Below are positions 1 to 6,528 of a DNA stretch of 8,213 bases, one piece after another (the first letter of the stretch is position 1; each line of letters opens with the position of its first letter). The position numbers and the translations under genes are program-made. The stretch covers positions 460 to 8,672 of the forward strand of contig DFFN01000175.1 of the NCBI GenBank assembly GCA_002369525.1, in the 5' to 3' direction. The stretch comes from Lachnoclostridium sp. UBA3775 (GTDB lineage: Bacteria > Bacillota > Clostridia > Lachnospirales > Lachnospiraceae). Under the pieces are notes generated by a model. The model did no database searches. It was given only the letters and a program-made list of their open reading frames with translations, and was not told the DNA's origin.

Positions 1-539
1 CTGCGCCCCCTGCCGTTAAAATCATCATAATAATGGGCAATGCTCTCCTCAAGCACCGAAACAAGGCTTAAGTCGCTTTGCTCCGGCTTGCCGCCTGCAG
101 ATATCAGCTTTGAAAATTCAAAGAAGGCGTCGATCAGTTCGGACAGACGGTGCAGGCGCTTTTCGACTATCTCAAGCTCCTTCCTCACCTCGTCTTCCGG
201 CATATCAGGATTTTCATTCAGCATATCAATGTAACCGAGCGCCGAAGTCAGTGGAGTCCTAAGGTCATGCGAGATATTCGCAAGCATCATATCCATCCTC
301 TCGCCCTTTCTGGCAACATCTATCTGCTGGGCCCTGAGCATTTTCATCAGCTCGTTTATCCTTTTTGCAAGCTCCGCACTGTCGGAGAAAAAGCCTTCCG
401 TATGTATCAGGGCATTGCTGTCCTTAAGATCCGGTCTTTCAAGCTGCCTTATAAAATTCCTGTTTTCCTTTATATGAAGAAAAAGGAGCAGCGAAAGAAT
501 CACTGTCATAATCATTAATATGATAAGCGCGATCAACAT
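1..539 (-). CDS. Sensor histidine kinase, partial (C-terminal part outside window)
   Basis: The first 179 residues of a membrane histidine kinase are visible; the rest lies beyond the left edge. Residues 2-22 form one hydrophobic segment, followed by a charged linker and then the dimerisation/phosphoacceptor domain with the H-box NISHDLRTPL, where His91 is the predicted phosphorylation site. The second helix of the domain follows (about residues 115-150); the ATP-binding domain is not seen. There is no extracellular sensor domain: the N-terminus has a single membrane segment and almost nothing outside. An AAAGGAG site (548-554) lies 8 nt before the ATG at 539. The gene starts 18 nt after the permease stop and is the last visible gene of the operon that begins with the response regulator, so it is the likely partner kinase. 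A kinase lacking its own sensor next to an ABC exporter suggests sensing within the membrane or through the transporter; this is inference. Confidence 0.93.
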   Translation of the reverse strand, partial: MLIALIILMIMTVILSLLLFLHIKENRNFIRQLERPDLKDSNALIHTEGFFSDSAELAKRINELMKMLRAQQIDVARKGERMDMMLANISHDLRTPLTSALGYIDMLNENPDMPEDEVRKELEIVEKRLHRLSELIDAFFEFSKLISAGGKPEQSDLSLVSVLEESIAHYYDDFNGRGR

Positions 540-557
540 TCCCTGCTCTCCTTTCGG

Positions 558-1322
558 TCAATCAATTTCTTTTTTTGTAAAAATATGGTACCCCGACATA
601 AAGGTCAGCAGAATAACCGCTGCGCCCATAAGCATGCAGACATTAATGTAGGTCCTGTCTTCATTCTTTGCGATCTGGTTGAGCATGTAACCAAGCTCAT
701 ATTTAAGCACCGTCTTCTCGGCAAATGCCTTTGTAGCCTTGATCCCGTACATGGTCAGTGCCACAAGCGTAAAGCCCAACGGGAGTATTATGGTCAGCGC
801 ATTAAAGGCCGCCGTCCTCTTTACCAGGAAAGCTATCAGAATAAAGAAGCCCGTTATCGCAGCAATGACCGGAAGCTGGTAAAGAACTATCTTAATGAAG
901 CCTCCGAAATCAGTCGAATACTTACTGCCGTTGACTGCCGAATTCACAAACCAGAACAGGACATTCACAAGCAGGAACACTGCAGTATTGAAAATTAGCG
1001 CCGAAAAATATTTCACCATGAAATATTTTTTTCTGCTGATGGCCGAGCTGATGGTATTCTTAACGGTCTTTTCGCCGAAATCGGCAGTCACTATCATATA
1101 TACCGGCATTATCATCAGGTAATACCAGGTAAAATTAAAGCCCATCATCCTGACATCAAGCTTTGAATCCTCGCTGAAGCTTACCGGCATTCCGAGACTT
1201 ATTCCTCCGGCAAGCCTGGTAAGGACCGAAATCATGTAGGTGCCTATCGTTGCCAAAAGAAAGATAATCAAAAGCCTGCTTTTTTTCATGCGGAACAGAT
1301 CCGCCTTTATCATGTTTATCAT
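558..1322 (-). CDS. ABC-2 type transporter permease
   Basis: A 254-residue integral membrane protein with about six hydrophobic segments, near residues 17-35, 62-80, 104-126, 145-167, 172-191 and 226-247, and a short charged tail ending FTKKEID. This layout is typical of BcrB/LanE/LanG-like permeases that pair with LanF/BcrA-type ATPases to remove peptide antibiotics from the membrane. It lacks the large extracellular domain of BceB-type permeases. The ATG at 1322 has an AGGAG site at 1332-1336 that overlaps the ATPase stop codon; the gap between the two genes is 12 nt, so translation is probably coupled. Only one permease gene is present before the kinase, whereas LanFEG systems normally have two, so it may act as a homodimer as proposed for BcrB. 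Substrate is unknown. Confidence 0.88.
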   Translation of the reverse strand: MINMIKADLFRMKKSRLLIIFLLATIGTYMISVLTRLAGGISLGMPVSFSEDSKLDVRMMGFNFTWYYLMIMPVYMIVTADFGEKTVKNTISSAISRKKYFMVKYFSALIFNTAVFLLVNVLFWFVNSAVNGSKYSTDFGGFIKIVLYQLPVIAAITGFFILIAFLVKRTAAFNALTIILPLGFTLVALTMYGIKATKAFAEKTVLKYELGYMLNQIAKNEDRTYINVCMLMGAAVILLTFMSGYHIFTKKEID

Positions 1323-1334
1323 AGCATCCCTCTC

Positions 1335-2240
1335 CTAACTCACCAGATTCTTGAAATAGTCTTCAAGCGAAACGCCGGAATCATATATCCCGTTGACATC
1401 GATACCGTTCTCAACAAGCAGCCTGTTGATCTTACTGATCTGCAGAGACTCGTCATATATCCTCATCTCGCCCTCATCAATGACCATGTACTCGCTGTCA
1501 CCGTAGTTTGTCTCAAACAGCGACGCCGTCCTTTTGATATCGTCGGTTTTAAGGACAATGCAGCGGCTGCATTCCCTGTCAAGCTCTTCCTTGGTGATCT
1601 CCTTGATGACCCTGCCTCCGTCTATGAACATGAAGCGGTTGGCCACCATGTACAGTTCGGAAAGAATGTGGCTGCTTATCATCATCGTGATGCCCTTTTC
1701 CTTGTTGAGCCTGAAGAATGTGTCCCTTAGCTCGCTAATTCCGATGGGGTCAAGTCCGTTAATGGGTTCGTCAAGAACGACAAGGTCCGGGTTGTCAAGA
1801 AGGGCGAACGCGATGCCGAGCCTCTGCTTCATGCCGAGGGAAAAAGCCTTGAATTTCTTGCTGCCCGTATCCAAAAGCCCGACAGCCTCAAGCACCTCAT
1901 CTATTTTTTTATAATCACAGATACCTTTCTGCAGACAATAGTATTTCAGATTGTCATAAGCACTCATGTTTCCGAAGAATGCCGGATTTTCTATCAGGCA
2001 GCCTATGCGGTTTCTTTCCGCTTCGGCAGCTTTTCCTTTCTTACCGAAGATCTCATACTCACCCGAGCTTGCCTCGGTAAGTCCGGTTATGGTTTTCATC
2101 AGCGTGGTTTTTCCGGCTCCGTTGCGGCCTATCATCGCATATATGTCACCGCTCATGACCGATATGTCGGCTGAGTCGAGCGCCTTTACTTTCCCGTAGC
2201 TTTTGGAAAGCTTTTCGGTTTTCAGGATTATGTCCTTCAT
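1335..2240 (-). CDS. ABC transporter ATP-binding protein, LanF/BcrA type
   Basis: A 301-residue nucleotide-binding subunit that would power the adjacent permease. In order it shows Walker A GRNGAGKTT (about 38-46), an IGCLIENPAFF segment, the signature FSLGMKQRL (about 133), Walker B LVVLDEP with the GLDP D-loop (about 153-164) and the SSH switch histidine (about 191). In the Q-loop the usual Gln is Glu (about residue 84). This E-loop is known from LanF lantibiotic-immunity ATPases and their BcrA-like relatives, which supports a peptide-antibiotic export role. The frame is open to an ATG at 2276, but that codon has no ribosome site, while the ATG at 2240 has a perfect AGGAGG (2248-2253) 7 nt upstream, so I chose 2240. 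The C-terminal 80 or so residues form an accessory domain of the kind common in this family. It is preceded by a 104-nt gap holding a probable operator. Confidence 0.93.
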   Translation of the reverse strand: MKDIILKTEKLSKSYGKVKALDSADISVMSGDIYAMIGRNGAGKTTLMKTITGLTEASSGEYEIFGKKGKAAEAERNRIGCLIENPAFFGNMSAYDNLKYYCLQKGICDYKKIDEVLEAVGLLDTGSKKFKAFSLGMKQRLGIAFALLDNPDLVVLDEPINGLDPIGISELRDTFFRLNKEKGITMMISSHILSELYMVANRFMFIDGGRVIKEITKEELDRECSRCIVLKTDDIKRTASLFETNYGDSEYMVIDEGEMRIYDESLQISKINRLLVENGIDVNGIYDSGVSLEDYFKNLVS

Positions 2241-2247
2241 AGCTCTG

Positions 2248-2253
2248 CCTCCT
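2248..2253 (-). promoter_or_regulatory. Ribosome binding site deciding the ABC ATPase start
   Basis: Perfect AGGAGG, 7 nt before the ATG at 2240. The longer in-frame start at 2276 has no purine-rich site before it, so the first 12 residues of the longer frame are probably not translated. Confidence 0.85.
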
Positions 2254-2300
2254 GTTTTGTCCTTTGCAAGCTCCATGATAAACCACAGGTATGAAAAAAC

Positions 2301-2329
2301 TCTTAATTAAATCCTTAAAAATCCCTTAA
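2301..2329 (-). promoter_or_regulatory. Probable OmpR-family response-regulator operator: three direct half-sites
   Basis: Read on the minus strand, three direct copies of TTAAG(G/A) occur: TTAAGG at 2324-2329, TTAAGG at 2313-2318 and TTAAGA at 2301-2306, with periods of 11 and 12 bp. Direct half-sites about one helical turn apart are the usual binding arrangement of OmpR/PhoB-family regulators, and such a regulator is encoded two genes upstream. The array lies in the gap between the TtcA-like gene and the ABC ATPase gene. A possible -10 (TATCAT, 2275-2280) lies 20 bp downstream, with no recognisable -35, which would fit an activator-dependent promoter for the ABC genes. The repeats are seen; the binding is inferred. 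Confidence 0.5.
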
Positions 2330-2344
2330 CGATATTTTTTACCG

Positions 2345-3496
2345 TCAATAATCCTCCAGAAAGTTATGTCTTACTCCATCCTTTTTATATTCTATGACAG
2401 TATCAATGTGTACGTTTTCGACGCTGTTGAAAATGTTTGATTCCACAAAAGGATTTGTTTTCTTAAGCTCCGCTATCAGTTTTTTGGTTTCCAGACGTTT
2501 GCTTGAGGTAGTACCGTCCTCATGACAGGTGGTGCATGTGTCGGTAAAATGGCAGGCGCACTGCAGAAAATGAAGCTCGTTATAGTCTCTCCATGCACAT
2601 ATATCGCTTTCTCTTATCAGGTACATCGGCCTGATAAGCTCCATCCCTTCAAAATTCGTGCTGTGAAGCTTGGGCATCATGGTCTGTATCTGGGCACCGT
2701 GCAGCATGCCCATAAGTATGGTCTCTATCACATCGTCATAATGATGTCCCAGTGCTATTTTATTGCAGCCAAGCTCCCTTGCCTTGCTGTAAAGATAACC
2801 GCGTCTCATCCTTGCGCACAGATAGCAGGGACTTTTTTCAATGGTATCTACAGTGTCAAAAATCGTGCTTTCAAATATGGTTACCGGAATTCCGAGCGCC
2901 TTTGCATTGCTTTCTATCAATGCCCTGTTTTCTTTATTATAGCCCGGATCCATAACGAGAAACGTAAGCTCGAACTCCATCTTTTTGTGACGTTTAATCT
3001 CCTGAAAGAGCTTCGCCATCAGCATGGAATCCTTCCCGCCCGAAATGCATACCGCGATATGGTCCCCGTCTTCTATCAGCCTGTAAGTTTTGCAGGCTTT
3101 TACGAAAGGAGCGAGAAGCTGCTTGTGGAACTTCTTTTGTATGCTTACCTCGGCACGCTTTTTTCTCTCTTCTTTGCCGTCATCGTTTTTTAAACCGGCC
3201 CGCACATAGCCTACATAGCCATCCGTCAGACTGTAACAATCCCTGCCTTCAAAACACTCTATGCTTTCGTCCATTTCTCCGGTCATTCGCCCGATTTCAC
3301 AGTAAAAGATCAGTTTTTTATCCTTCGGGATTTCTCTTAACTTTACGCTGTTTTCAAGATCGGATATGAAAATATTAACGGCTCCGGGTATCATTCCGTA
3401 GGCAGTCAGGCCCTCATCCCTTATATCGATCAGTTCATAAGAACCCTCCGGCAGATTTTTTAGCTCATCATAGCTTATTTCTTTCATGGTTTTCAT
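2345..3496 (-). CDS. Rhodanese domain fused to TtcA-like PP-loop ATPase (tRNA thiolation family)
   Basis: A 383-residue cytoplasmic fusion. Residues 1 to about 105 form a rhodanese domain with the opening ELIDIRDE, PGAVN and the active-site loop FYCEIGRMT, in which Cys66 would carry a persulfide. Residues about 120-383 are a TtcA-like ATPase: PP-loop SGGKDS (152-157), VMDPGYN, PCYLCARMRRG with Cys224 and Cys227, LGHHYDD (249-255), and a cysteine-rich stretch QCACHFTDTCTTC (Cys313, 315, 321, 324). In TtcA, which makes 2-thiocytidine-32 in tRNA, a CxxC pair and a third cysteine hold a 4Fe-4S cluster; the cysteines here fit a related arrangement. The rhodanese half may deliver sulfur to the thiolase half, as the fused rhodanese of ThiI does. 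The rhodanese loop is slightly unusual: CEIGRMT has Arg at loop position 5 rather than 6. The ATG at 3496 follows AAAGAGAG (3500-3507); Met4 is an alternative start. It begins 9 nt after the response-regulator stop, hence same operon. RNA substrate unknown. Confidence 0.88.
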   Translation of the reverse strand: MKTMKEISYDELKNLPEGSYELIDIRDEGLTAYGMIPGAVNIFISDLENSVKLREIPKDKKLIFYCEIGRMTGEMDESIECFEGRDCYSLTDGYVGYVRAGLKNDDGKEERKKRAEVSIQKKFHKQLLAPFVKACKTYRLIEDGDHIAVCISGGKDSMLMAKLFQEIKRHKKMEFELTFLVMDPGYNKENRALIESNAKALGIPVTIFESTIFDTVDTIEKSPCYLCARMRRGYLYSKARELGCNKIALGHHYDDVIETILMGMLHGAQIQTMMPKLHSTNFEGMELIRPMYLIRESDICAWRDYNELHFLQCACHFTDTCTTCHEDGTTSSKRLETKKLIAELKKTNPFVESNIFNSVENVHIDTVIEYKKDGVRHNFLEDY

Positions 3497-3505
3497 CTAC
3501 TCTCT

Positions 3506-4195
3506 TTAAGGTTTATACATCCGGTAGCCGACGCCCCAGATAGTCTCGATATACTCAGCATCCGGATCGGCCTTTTTCAGTTTTTTTCTTATCTTGCTTA
3601 TGTGAACATTAAGGGTATTGTCATCGCCGACATTTTCGTCATCCCACACCAGTTCAAAAAGCATGCTCTTTGTATAGGTACGTCTTGGATTTTCCATTAG
3701 CGTCGACAAGAGCTTATATTCCTGTGCGGAAAGCTCAATTTCCTCCCCCTTGCAGTAAGCCCTGTGGGCTTCGGTGTCAAGCTCGATGTCGCGGAACCTA
3801 AGTGTTTTATTATTCCCGGCCGAAGCCCCAGCCCCTCTGCCTGCCTCGGCAAGCCTCACCCGAATGCGTGCAAGAAGCTCCGCATTATCAAAGGGCTTTG
3901 TTACATAATCACTTGCACCCAGCTCAAAAAGATCAAGCTTTTTCTCAACATCAGAAAGAGCGCTCGTCACTATCACCGGTACATTGTGTTTTCCCTTCAG
4001 CTCCCCGATTATCTGCTCCCCGCTCTTTCCGGGCAGCATCAGATCAAGAAGCACCAGGTCAATGTCCGGCCCGTGAAGAAGCACTCCCTCCGTGCCTGAA
4101 TAGGCGCTCTTTGTTTCATAGCCGTTTTTTTCAAGAAGCTTAGAAAGCATTCCGTTGATGTCGTTGTCATCTTCGATTATCAGTATAGTGCTCAT
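3506..4195 (-). CDS. OmpR/PhoB-family response regulator
   Basis: A 229-residue transcription regulator of full family length. The receiver domain (1-115) has the acidic pair Asp9/Asp10, the phosphoacceptor Asp51 in LVLLDLMLPG, the switch residue Ser78 and Lys100 in YVTKPF. A short Gly/Ala-rich linker follows (AGRGAGASAG), then a winged-helix DNA-binding domain (about 130-229) with ELSAQEYKLLSTLMENP, the recognition helix region DDNTLNVHISKIRKKL and the closing GVGYRMYKP. It is the first gene of the five-gene operon and the likely partner of the kinase at the left edge. The ATG at 4195 has AAGAGG (4203-4208) 7 nt upstream. Its likely targets are the three TTAAG(G/A) half-sites before the ABC genes. 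Confidence 0.96.
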   Translation of the reverse strand: MSTILIIEDDNDINGMLSKLLEKNGYETKSAYSGTEGVLLHGPDIDLVLLDLMLPGKSGEQIIGELKGKHNVPVIVTSALSDVEKKLDLFELGASDYVTKPFDNAELLARIRVRLAEAGRGAGASAGNNKTLRFRDIELDTEAHRAYCKGEEIELSAQEYKLLSTLMENPRRTYTKSMLFELVWDDENVGDDNTLNVHISKIRKKLKKADPDAEYIETIWGVGYRMYKP

Positions 4196-4232
4196 ATAAA
4201 AACCTCTTCCCGAGCTTTACACTCCGATAATC

Positions 4233-4261
4233 ATGTTAACATAAAACAGTGGTTTTGGCAA
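4233..4261 (-). promoter_or_regulatory. Promoter of the two-component/ABC operon
   Basis: On the minus strand: -35 TTGCCA (4256-4261), a 17-bp spacer, then -10 TAACAT (4233-4238) preceded by TGT, an extended -10 element. The predicted transcript starts near 4226, about 30 nt before the regulator ATG. The -10 lies inside a perfect palindrome ATGTTAACAT (4233-4242), which could also be a protein site. No TTAAG half-sites are seen here, so the first promoter may be housekeeping-driven. Confidence 0.65.
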
Positions 4262-4273
4262 GAAGCAAGAAAA

Positions 4274-5383
4274 CTATTCCTCAGTCCTCTTTGCTTTGAA
4301 TTCGTACAATTTTATCGTGTCACCTGTAATTGTTGATCCAAGAACAACCGACTCGATTTTATCATTTTTAAACTCTTTTATCCGGTCAAAGGTTTCTTCA
4401 CTCGGTACCCAAAGGTATCCATGGAGTTCAAAAGTAATATTATATTTACCTAACCCTGTTTGTTTATAGATTTCTTCATTAAGTCTATAATTGGCAGCGG
4501 AACCGGCCTTATTAACCTTAACTTCGGATCCGTCTTTATAAACCAGAACGAATGAGTTCATTATTTCATCCAATCCCTTAGATTCATCGGCTTCATTTTG
4601 AGAACCGTCCATGATCAGGCTTAAGCCCGACACTCCGAACTTCTCGATTTCAACGTTATCATTGTCACTTTCAAGTTCGTAATAAATAAACGGTAATTCC
4701 TTTTCCGGAATAATATTTACAGTCTTTTTTATTTCCCCGCCATTATCATCACTCAGCTTATAATCAAAAATCAATTCAGGTTTTTTATCATCATTTATCC
4801 TGGCGGTTCTTCTCGTCCATGCAAGGCAGCAATAATCATTTCCGTCATTTTTAAGCAATGTCGGTTTTGCCATTATCCCGTCATAACCCTTGGGCATTTT
4901 CAACATTACAAGATCATCCACAAGAACCTCCGTTGCATATGCCGGAACATCCTCGTTAATCTCTTTTTGGGTAACAAAGTGTTCCTTTACCCACCTGATT
5001 CCTTCTTCATCAAGACCGGTATAGCGAACAACAGCCATAGAATATATTGCGTCGCTCAAAAGCTCAGTGATTTCAAACTTAACATGCTCATTTGCATCCG
5101 AGTAAACATCATAATTGATATAATCGGGAATATTACTGTTTTCACTGTCAATAATAAGCTTTTCATTGCTCTTATCAAGGAAGCCCAGCTTCTCACCAAG
5201 CTTCTCGGCCAAAACCTTTATTGTTCCGAAGTTAAATATTATCAGTGCACACAATACTGCTGCCGTCAGCCCCGCAATTACAGGCTTATAACTGAATTTC
5301 TTCTTTTCTTCTCCGTAAACCGAGTCAAGTATGGTCTTGACGGATTTTTTATATGTTTTTTTGTCGGGATATTTAATGCTCAT
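4274..5383 (-). CDS. Single-pass membrane protein, DUF4179-like, candidate anti-sigma factor
   Basis: A 369-residue protein: about 32 cytoplasmic residues rich in Lys, one hydrophobic segment (about 33-52) and a large, acidic, beta-rich extracellular part. The layout and the phrasing of the outer domain (VKFEITELLSDAIYSMAVVRY, then a second domain around VEIEKFGVSGLSLIM) resemble DUF4179-type proteins that accompany ECF sigma factors in clostridia and bacilli; this is recognised by eye only. It overlaps the sigma gene by 11 bp, so the pair is translationally coupled and the short inner tail would hold the sigma factor. The ATG at 5383 has AAAGGAG (5391-5397) 7 nt upstream; a longer frame reaches a TTG at 5410 but has no such site. 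No catalytic motif is visible. Confidence 0.75.
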   Translation of the reverse strand: MSIKYPDKKTYKKSVKTILDSVYGEEKKKFSYKPVIAGLTAAVLCALIIFNFGTIKVLAEKLGEKLGFLDKSNEKLIIDSENSNIPDYINYDVYSDANEHVKFEITELLSDAIYSMAVVRYTGLDEEGIRWVKEHFVTQKEINEDVPAYATEVLVDDLVMLKMPKGYDGIMAKPTLLKNDGNDYCCLAWTRRTARINDDKKPELIFDYKLSDDNGGEIKKTVNIIPEKELPFIYYELESDNDNVEIEKFGVSGLSLIMDGSQNEADESKGLDEIMNSFVLVYKDGSEVKVNKAGSAANYRLNEEIYKQTGLGKYNITFELHGYLWVPSEETFDRIKEFKNDKIESVVLGSTITGDTIKLYEFKAKRTEE

Positions 5384-5909
5384 CTCCAAACTCCTTTCTG
5401 ATTTTTTCAATCAATCTGTGATATTTCATTTTTGCACTGCCCTCGCTTATTCCGAGAGAAGCTCCGATTTCCGCAAAAGACAGGTTTTCATAGAGCCTGA
5501 GTCTGAATACACTCTCGCTCTCCTTGTCCTGCTTTGAAACATAACCATCGATTTCCGTCAGCAGTTCTTTCTGCTCAGCCTGCCTGATACGGTCGATTTC
5601 CTCGGGTATCTGAAGCTCATCGATGTCGATATCAAAGCTGTGATTTGTCCTTCTTAAATCTATCACTTTGTTTGATGCTATGCGGTAAAGCCATGTTCTC
5701 ACACTGCATTTTTCCGGATCATAGGTGCCGATGGATGTAAGGAAGGAAGTAAATGTATCCTGAGTCAGATCCATCGCATCATCTTTATTACCGCACTGTC
5801 TGTACATAAAAGCATAGATTTCCTTATAGTACTTTTCAATCAGTTTACCGGCACTTTCCCTTGCATCACCGGTCTTTACATCCGATATCCATTTCTTTTC
5901 CTTATCCAA
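5373..5909 (-). CDS. ECF-type RNA polymerase sigma factor (module 1)
   Basis: A 178-residue group 4 sigma factor. Region 2 (about 22-88) shows DAMDLTQDTFTSFL and RTWLYRIASNKVIDLRR, covering core binding and the -10 reading helix. Region 4 (about 115-175) ends in a helix-turn-helix SFAEIGASLGISEGSAKMKYHRL that would read the -35. There is no region 1 or 3, normal for the class. The start codon is TTG at 5909, well supported by AAAGGAGG (5917-5924) 7 nt upstream. The downstream overlapping gene encodes a membrane protein that is its likely anti-sigma factor. An ECF-like promoter in front suggests the gene is autoregulated. Confidence 0.93.
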   Translation of the reverse strand: MDKEKKWISDVKTGDARESAGKLIEKYYKEIYAFMYRQCGNKDDAMDLTQDTFTSFLTSIGTYDPEKCSVRTWLYRIASNKVIDLRRTNHSFDIDIDELQIPEEIDRIRQAEQKELLTEIDGYVSKQDKESESVFRLRLYENLSFAEIGASLGISEGSAKMKYHRLIEKIRKEFGDEH

Positions 5910-5916
5910 GCGGACA

Positions 5917-5924
5917 CCTCCTTT
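5917..5924 (-). promoter_or_regulatory. Ribosome binding site fixing a TTG start
   Basis: AAAGGAGG, 7 nt before TTG at 5907-5909. It is the strongest ribosome site in the window and supports the non-ATG start of the sigma gene; a weak start codon may limit sigma levels. Confidence 0.8.
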
Positions 5925-5936
5925 CCTTTGTTGTTT

Positions 5937-5946
5937 GAAGATCTTC
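5937..5946. repeat. Perfect 10-bp palindrome in the sigma 1 leader
   Basis: GAAGATCTTC is a perfect inverted repeat just after the predicted transcription start of the sigma 1 gene. It shares AAGATCTT with the sigma 2 leader. Confidence 0.6.
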
Positions 5947-5950
5947 TATC

Positions 5951-5982
5951 ATTATATACGAAACAAAACGTAAAAAGTAACA
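5951..5982 (-). promoter_or_regulatory. Promoter of sigma module 1, with overlapping ECF-like and vegetative elements
   Basis: On the minus strand TGTTAC (5977-5982), 16 bp, then CGTATA (5955-5960) resembles extracytoplasmic-function promoters of the Bacillus sigma W/X/V group (TGNAAC, 16-17 bp, CGT). A perfect vegetative -10, TATAAT (5951-5956), overlaps the ECF -10 but has no good -35 at 16-18 bp. This suggests autoregulation by the encoded sigma factor plus a weak basal promoter. Confidence 0.5.
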
Positions 5983-6023
5983 AAAAATAAAATCCCGAAG
6001 ACGCTACATCAGCATCTTCGGGA
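5981..6023 (-). terminator. Intrinsic terminator after the sigma 2 / anti-sigma / remnant unit
   Basis: On the minus strand a stem of TCCCGAAGA pairs with TCTTCGGGA, extended by GCT/AGC after one mismatch, around a short loop (5993-6023). It is followed by the T-rich tract ATTTTATTTTTTG (5980-5992). It ends transcription from the module to the right, and its T-tract overlaps the -35 of the next promoter. Confidence 0.85.
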
Positions 6024-6072
6024 ATGTCATGTTTTGCTTAAACTCTGATTTTGTACAATATAATATTTCCTG

Positions 6073-6528
6073 CTATAGAACATCCTTCCTGTCAAAATAC
6101 AACTTACCGCCGATAATACAAGCCATCGACAGATAAATTGCAATCAGTATTCCGGTTTTCGGTGTATATCCTTTTTGAAAGTTCACATATGAACTTCTTT
6201 TCCACATCGTGAATCCCGGTGTAAGCCACCATGTGTGATAGTAGGCCGACAGCACATACATGGCACATATCATAATATAACTTATGACAGGAGAAGTGAT
6301 AAAACTGAGCAGCAGTTCCAAAAGACAAAGCGAAATTGTAGTCATCATCGGCACAATAATTACTATCAATATTATATCTGCTGATGAAAGATAGTCTACA
6401 GCTGCCCCATGCAACTGAGACAGAAATCTATTTGTTACTTCCGGCTTAATTTTTGCATTGTGAATATTTGCAAATAACAAGGTAGATACAATGATAAGCC
6501 CATAAGAAATCAGAACAGATAATTTTAA
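6073..6528 (-). pseudogene. 5'-truncated ABC-2-like permease remnant
   Basis: The reading frame is open for about 151 codons from 6528 but has no ATG before the middle of the second membrane segment. The only early candidate is a TTG at 6480, with no ribosome site before it. The peptide shows four hydrophobic segments (around LSVLISYGLIIVSTLLFA, IILIVIIVPMM, VISYIMICAMYVLSAYY, GILIAIYLSMACIIGG) and ends YFDRKDVL, like the last helix and short tail of ABC-2-type permeases (compare FTKKEID in the intact permease at 558-1322). Such permeases usually have six helices, so the N-terminal third seems lost. The frame opens within a few bases of the anti-sigma stop (6525-6527), as if a deletion joined the two. 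An alternative is a small membrane protein translated by coupling from a non-standard start. Confidence 0.6.

Noticed and set aside
150..998. Plus-strand open frames over the kinase and permease
   Set aside because: Antisense shadows of genes with unmistakable motifs on the minus strand; no ribosome sites of note.
2241..2276. Twelve-residue N-terminal extension of the ABC ATPase from ATG at 2276
   Set aside because: No ribosome site before 2276, a perfect one before 2240, and the possible -10 of the ABC promoter overlaps the upstream start.
2343..2348. TTGACG as a -35 box at the end of the TtcA-like gene
   Set aside because: No usable -10 lies 16-18 bp downstream; it overlaps the stop codon and is likely chance.
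2522..3193. Long plus-strand open frame of 223 codons
   Set aside because: It lies wholly antisense to the clear rhodanese-TtcA gene, shows no family motif, and its composition is what a shadow frame would give.
5384..5410. Longer start (TTG at 5410) for the DUF4179-like protein
   Set aside because: The ATG at 5383 has AAAGGAG at ideal distance; the TTG has none and would deepen the overlap with the sigma gene.
5993..6023. Riboswitch or small RNA in the gap before sigma 1
   Set aside because: The only strong structure is a terminator hairpin with a T-tract, similar in stem to the purL terminator (CCCGAAG/CTTCGGG); nothing else conserved is visible.
6104..6328. Second minus-strand frame inside the remnant
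   Set aside because: Out of phase with the permease-like frame, no hydrophobic pattern or family motif; a shadow.
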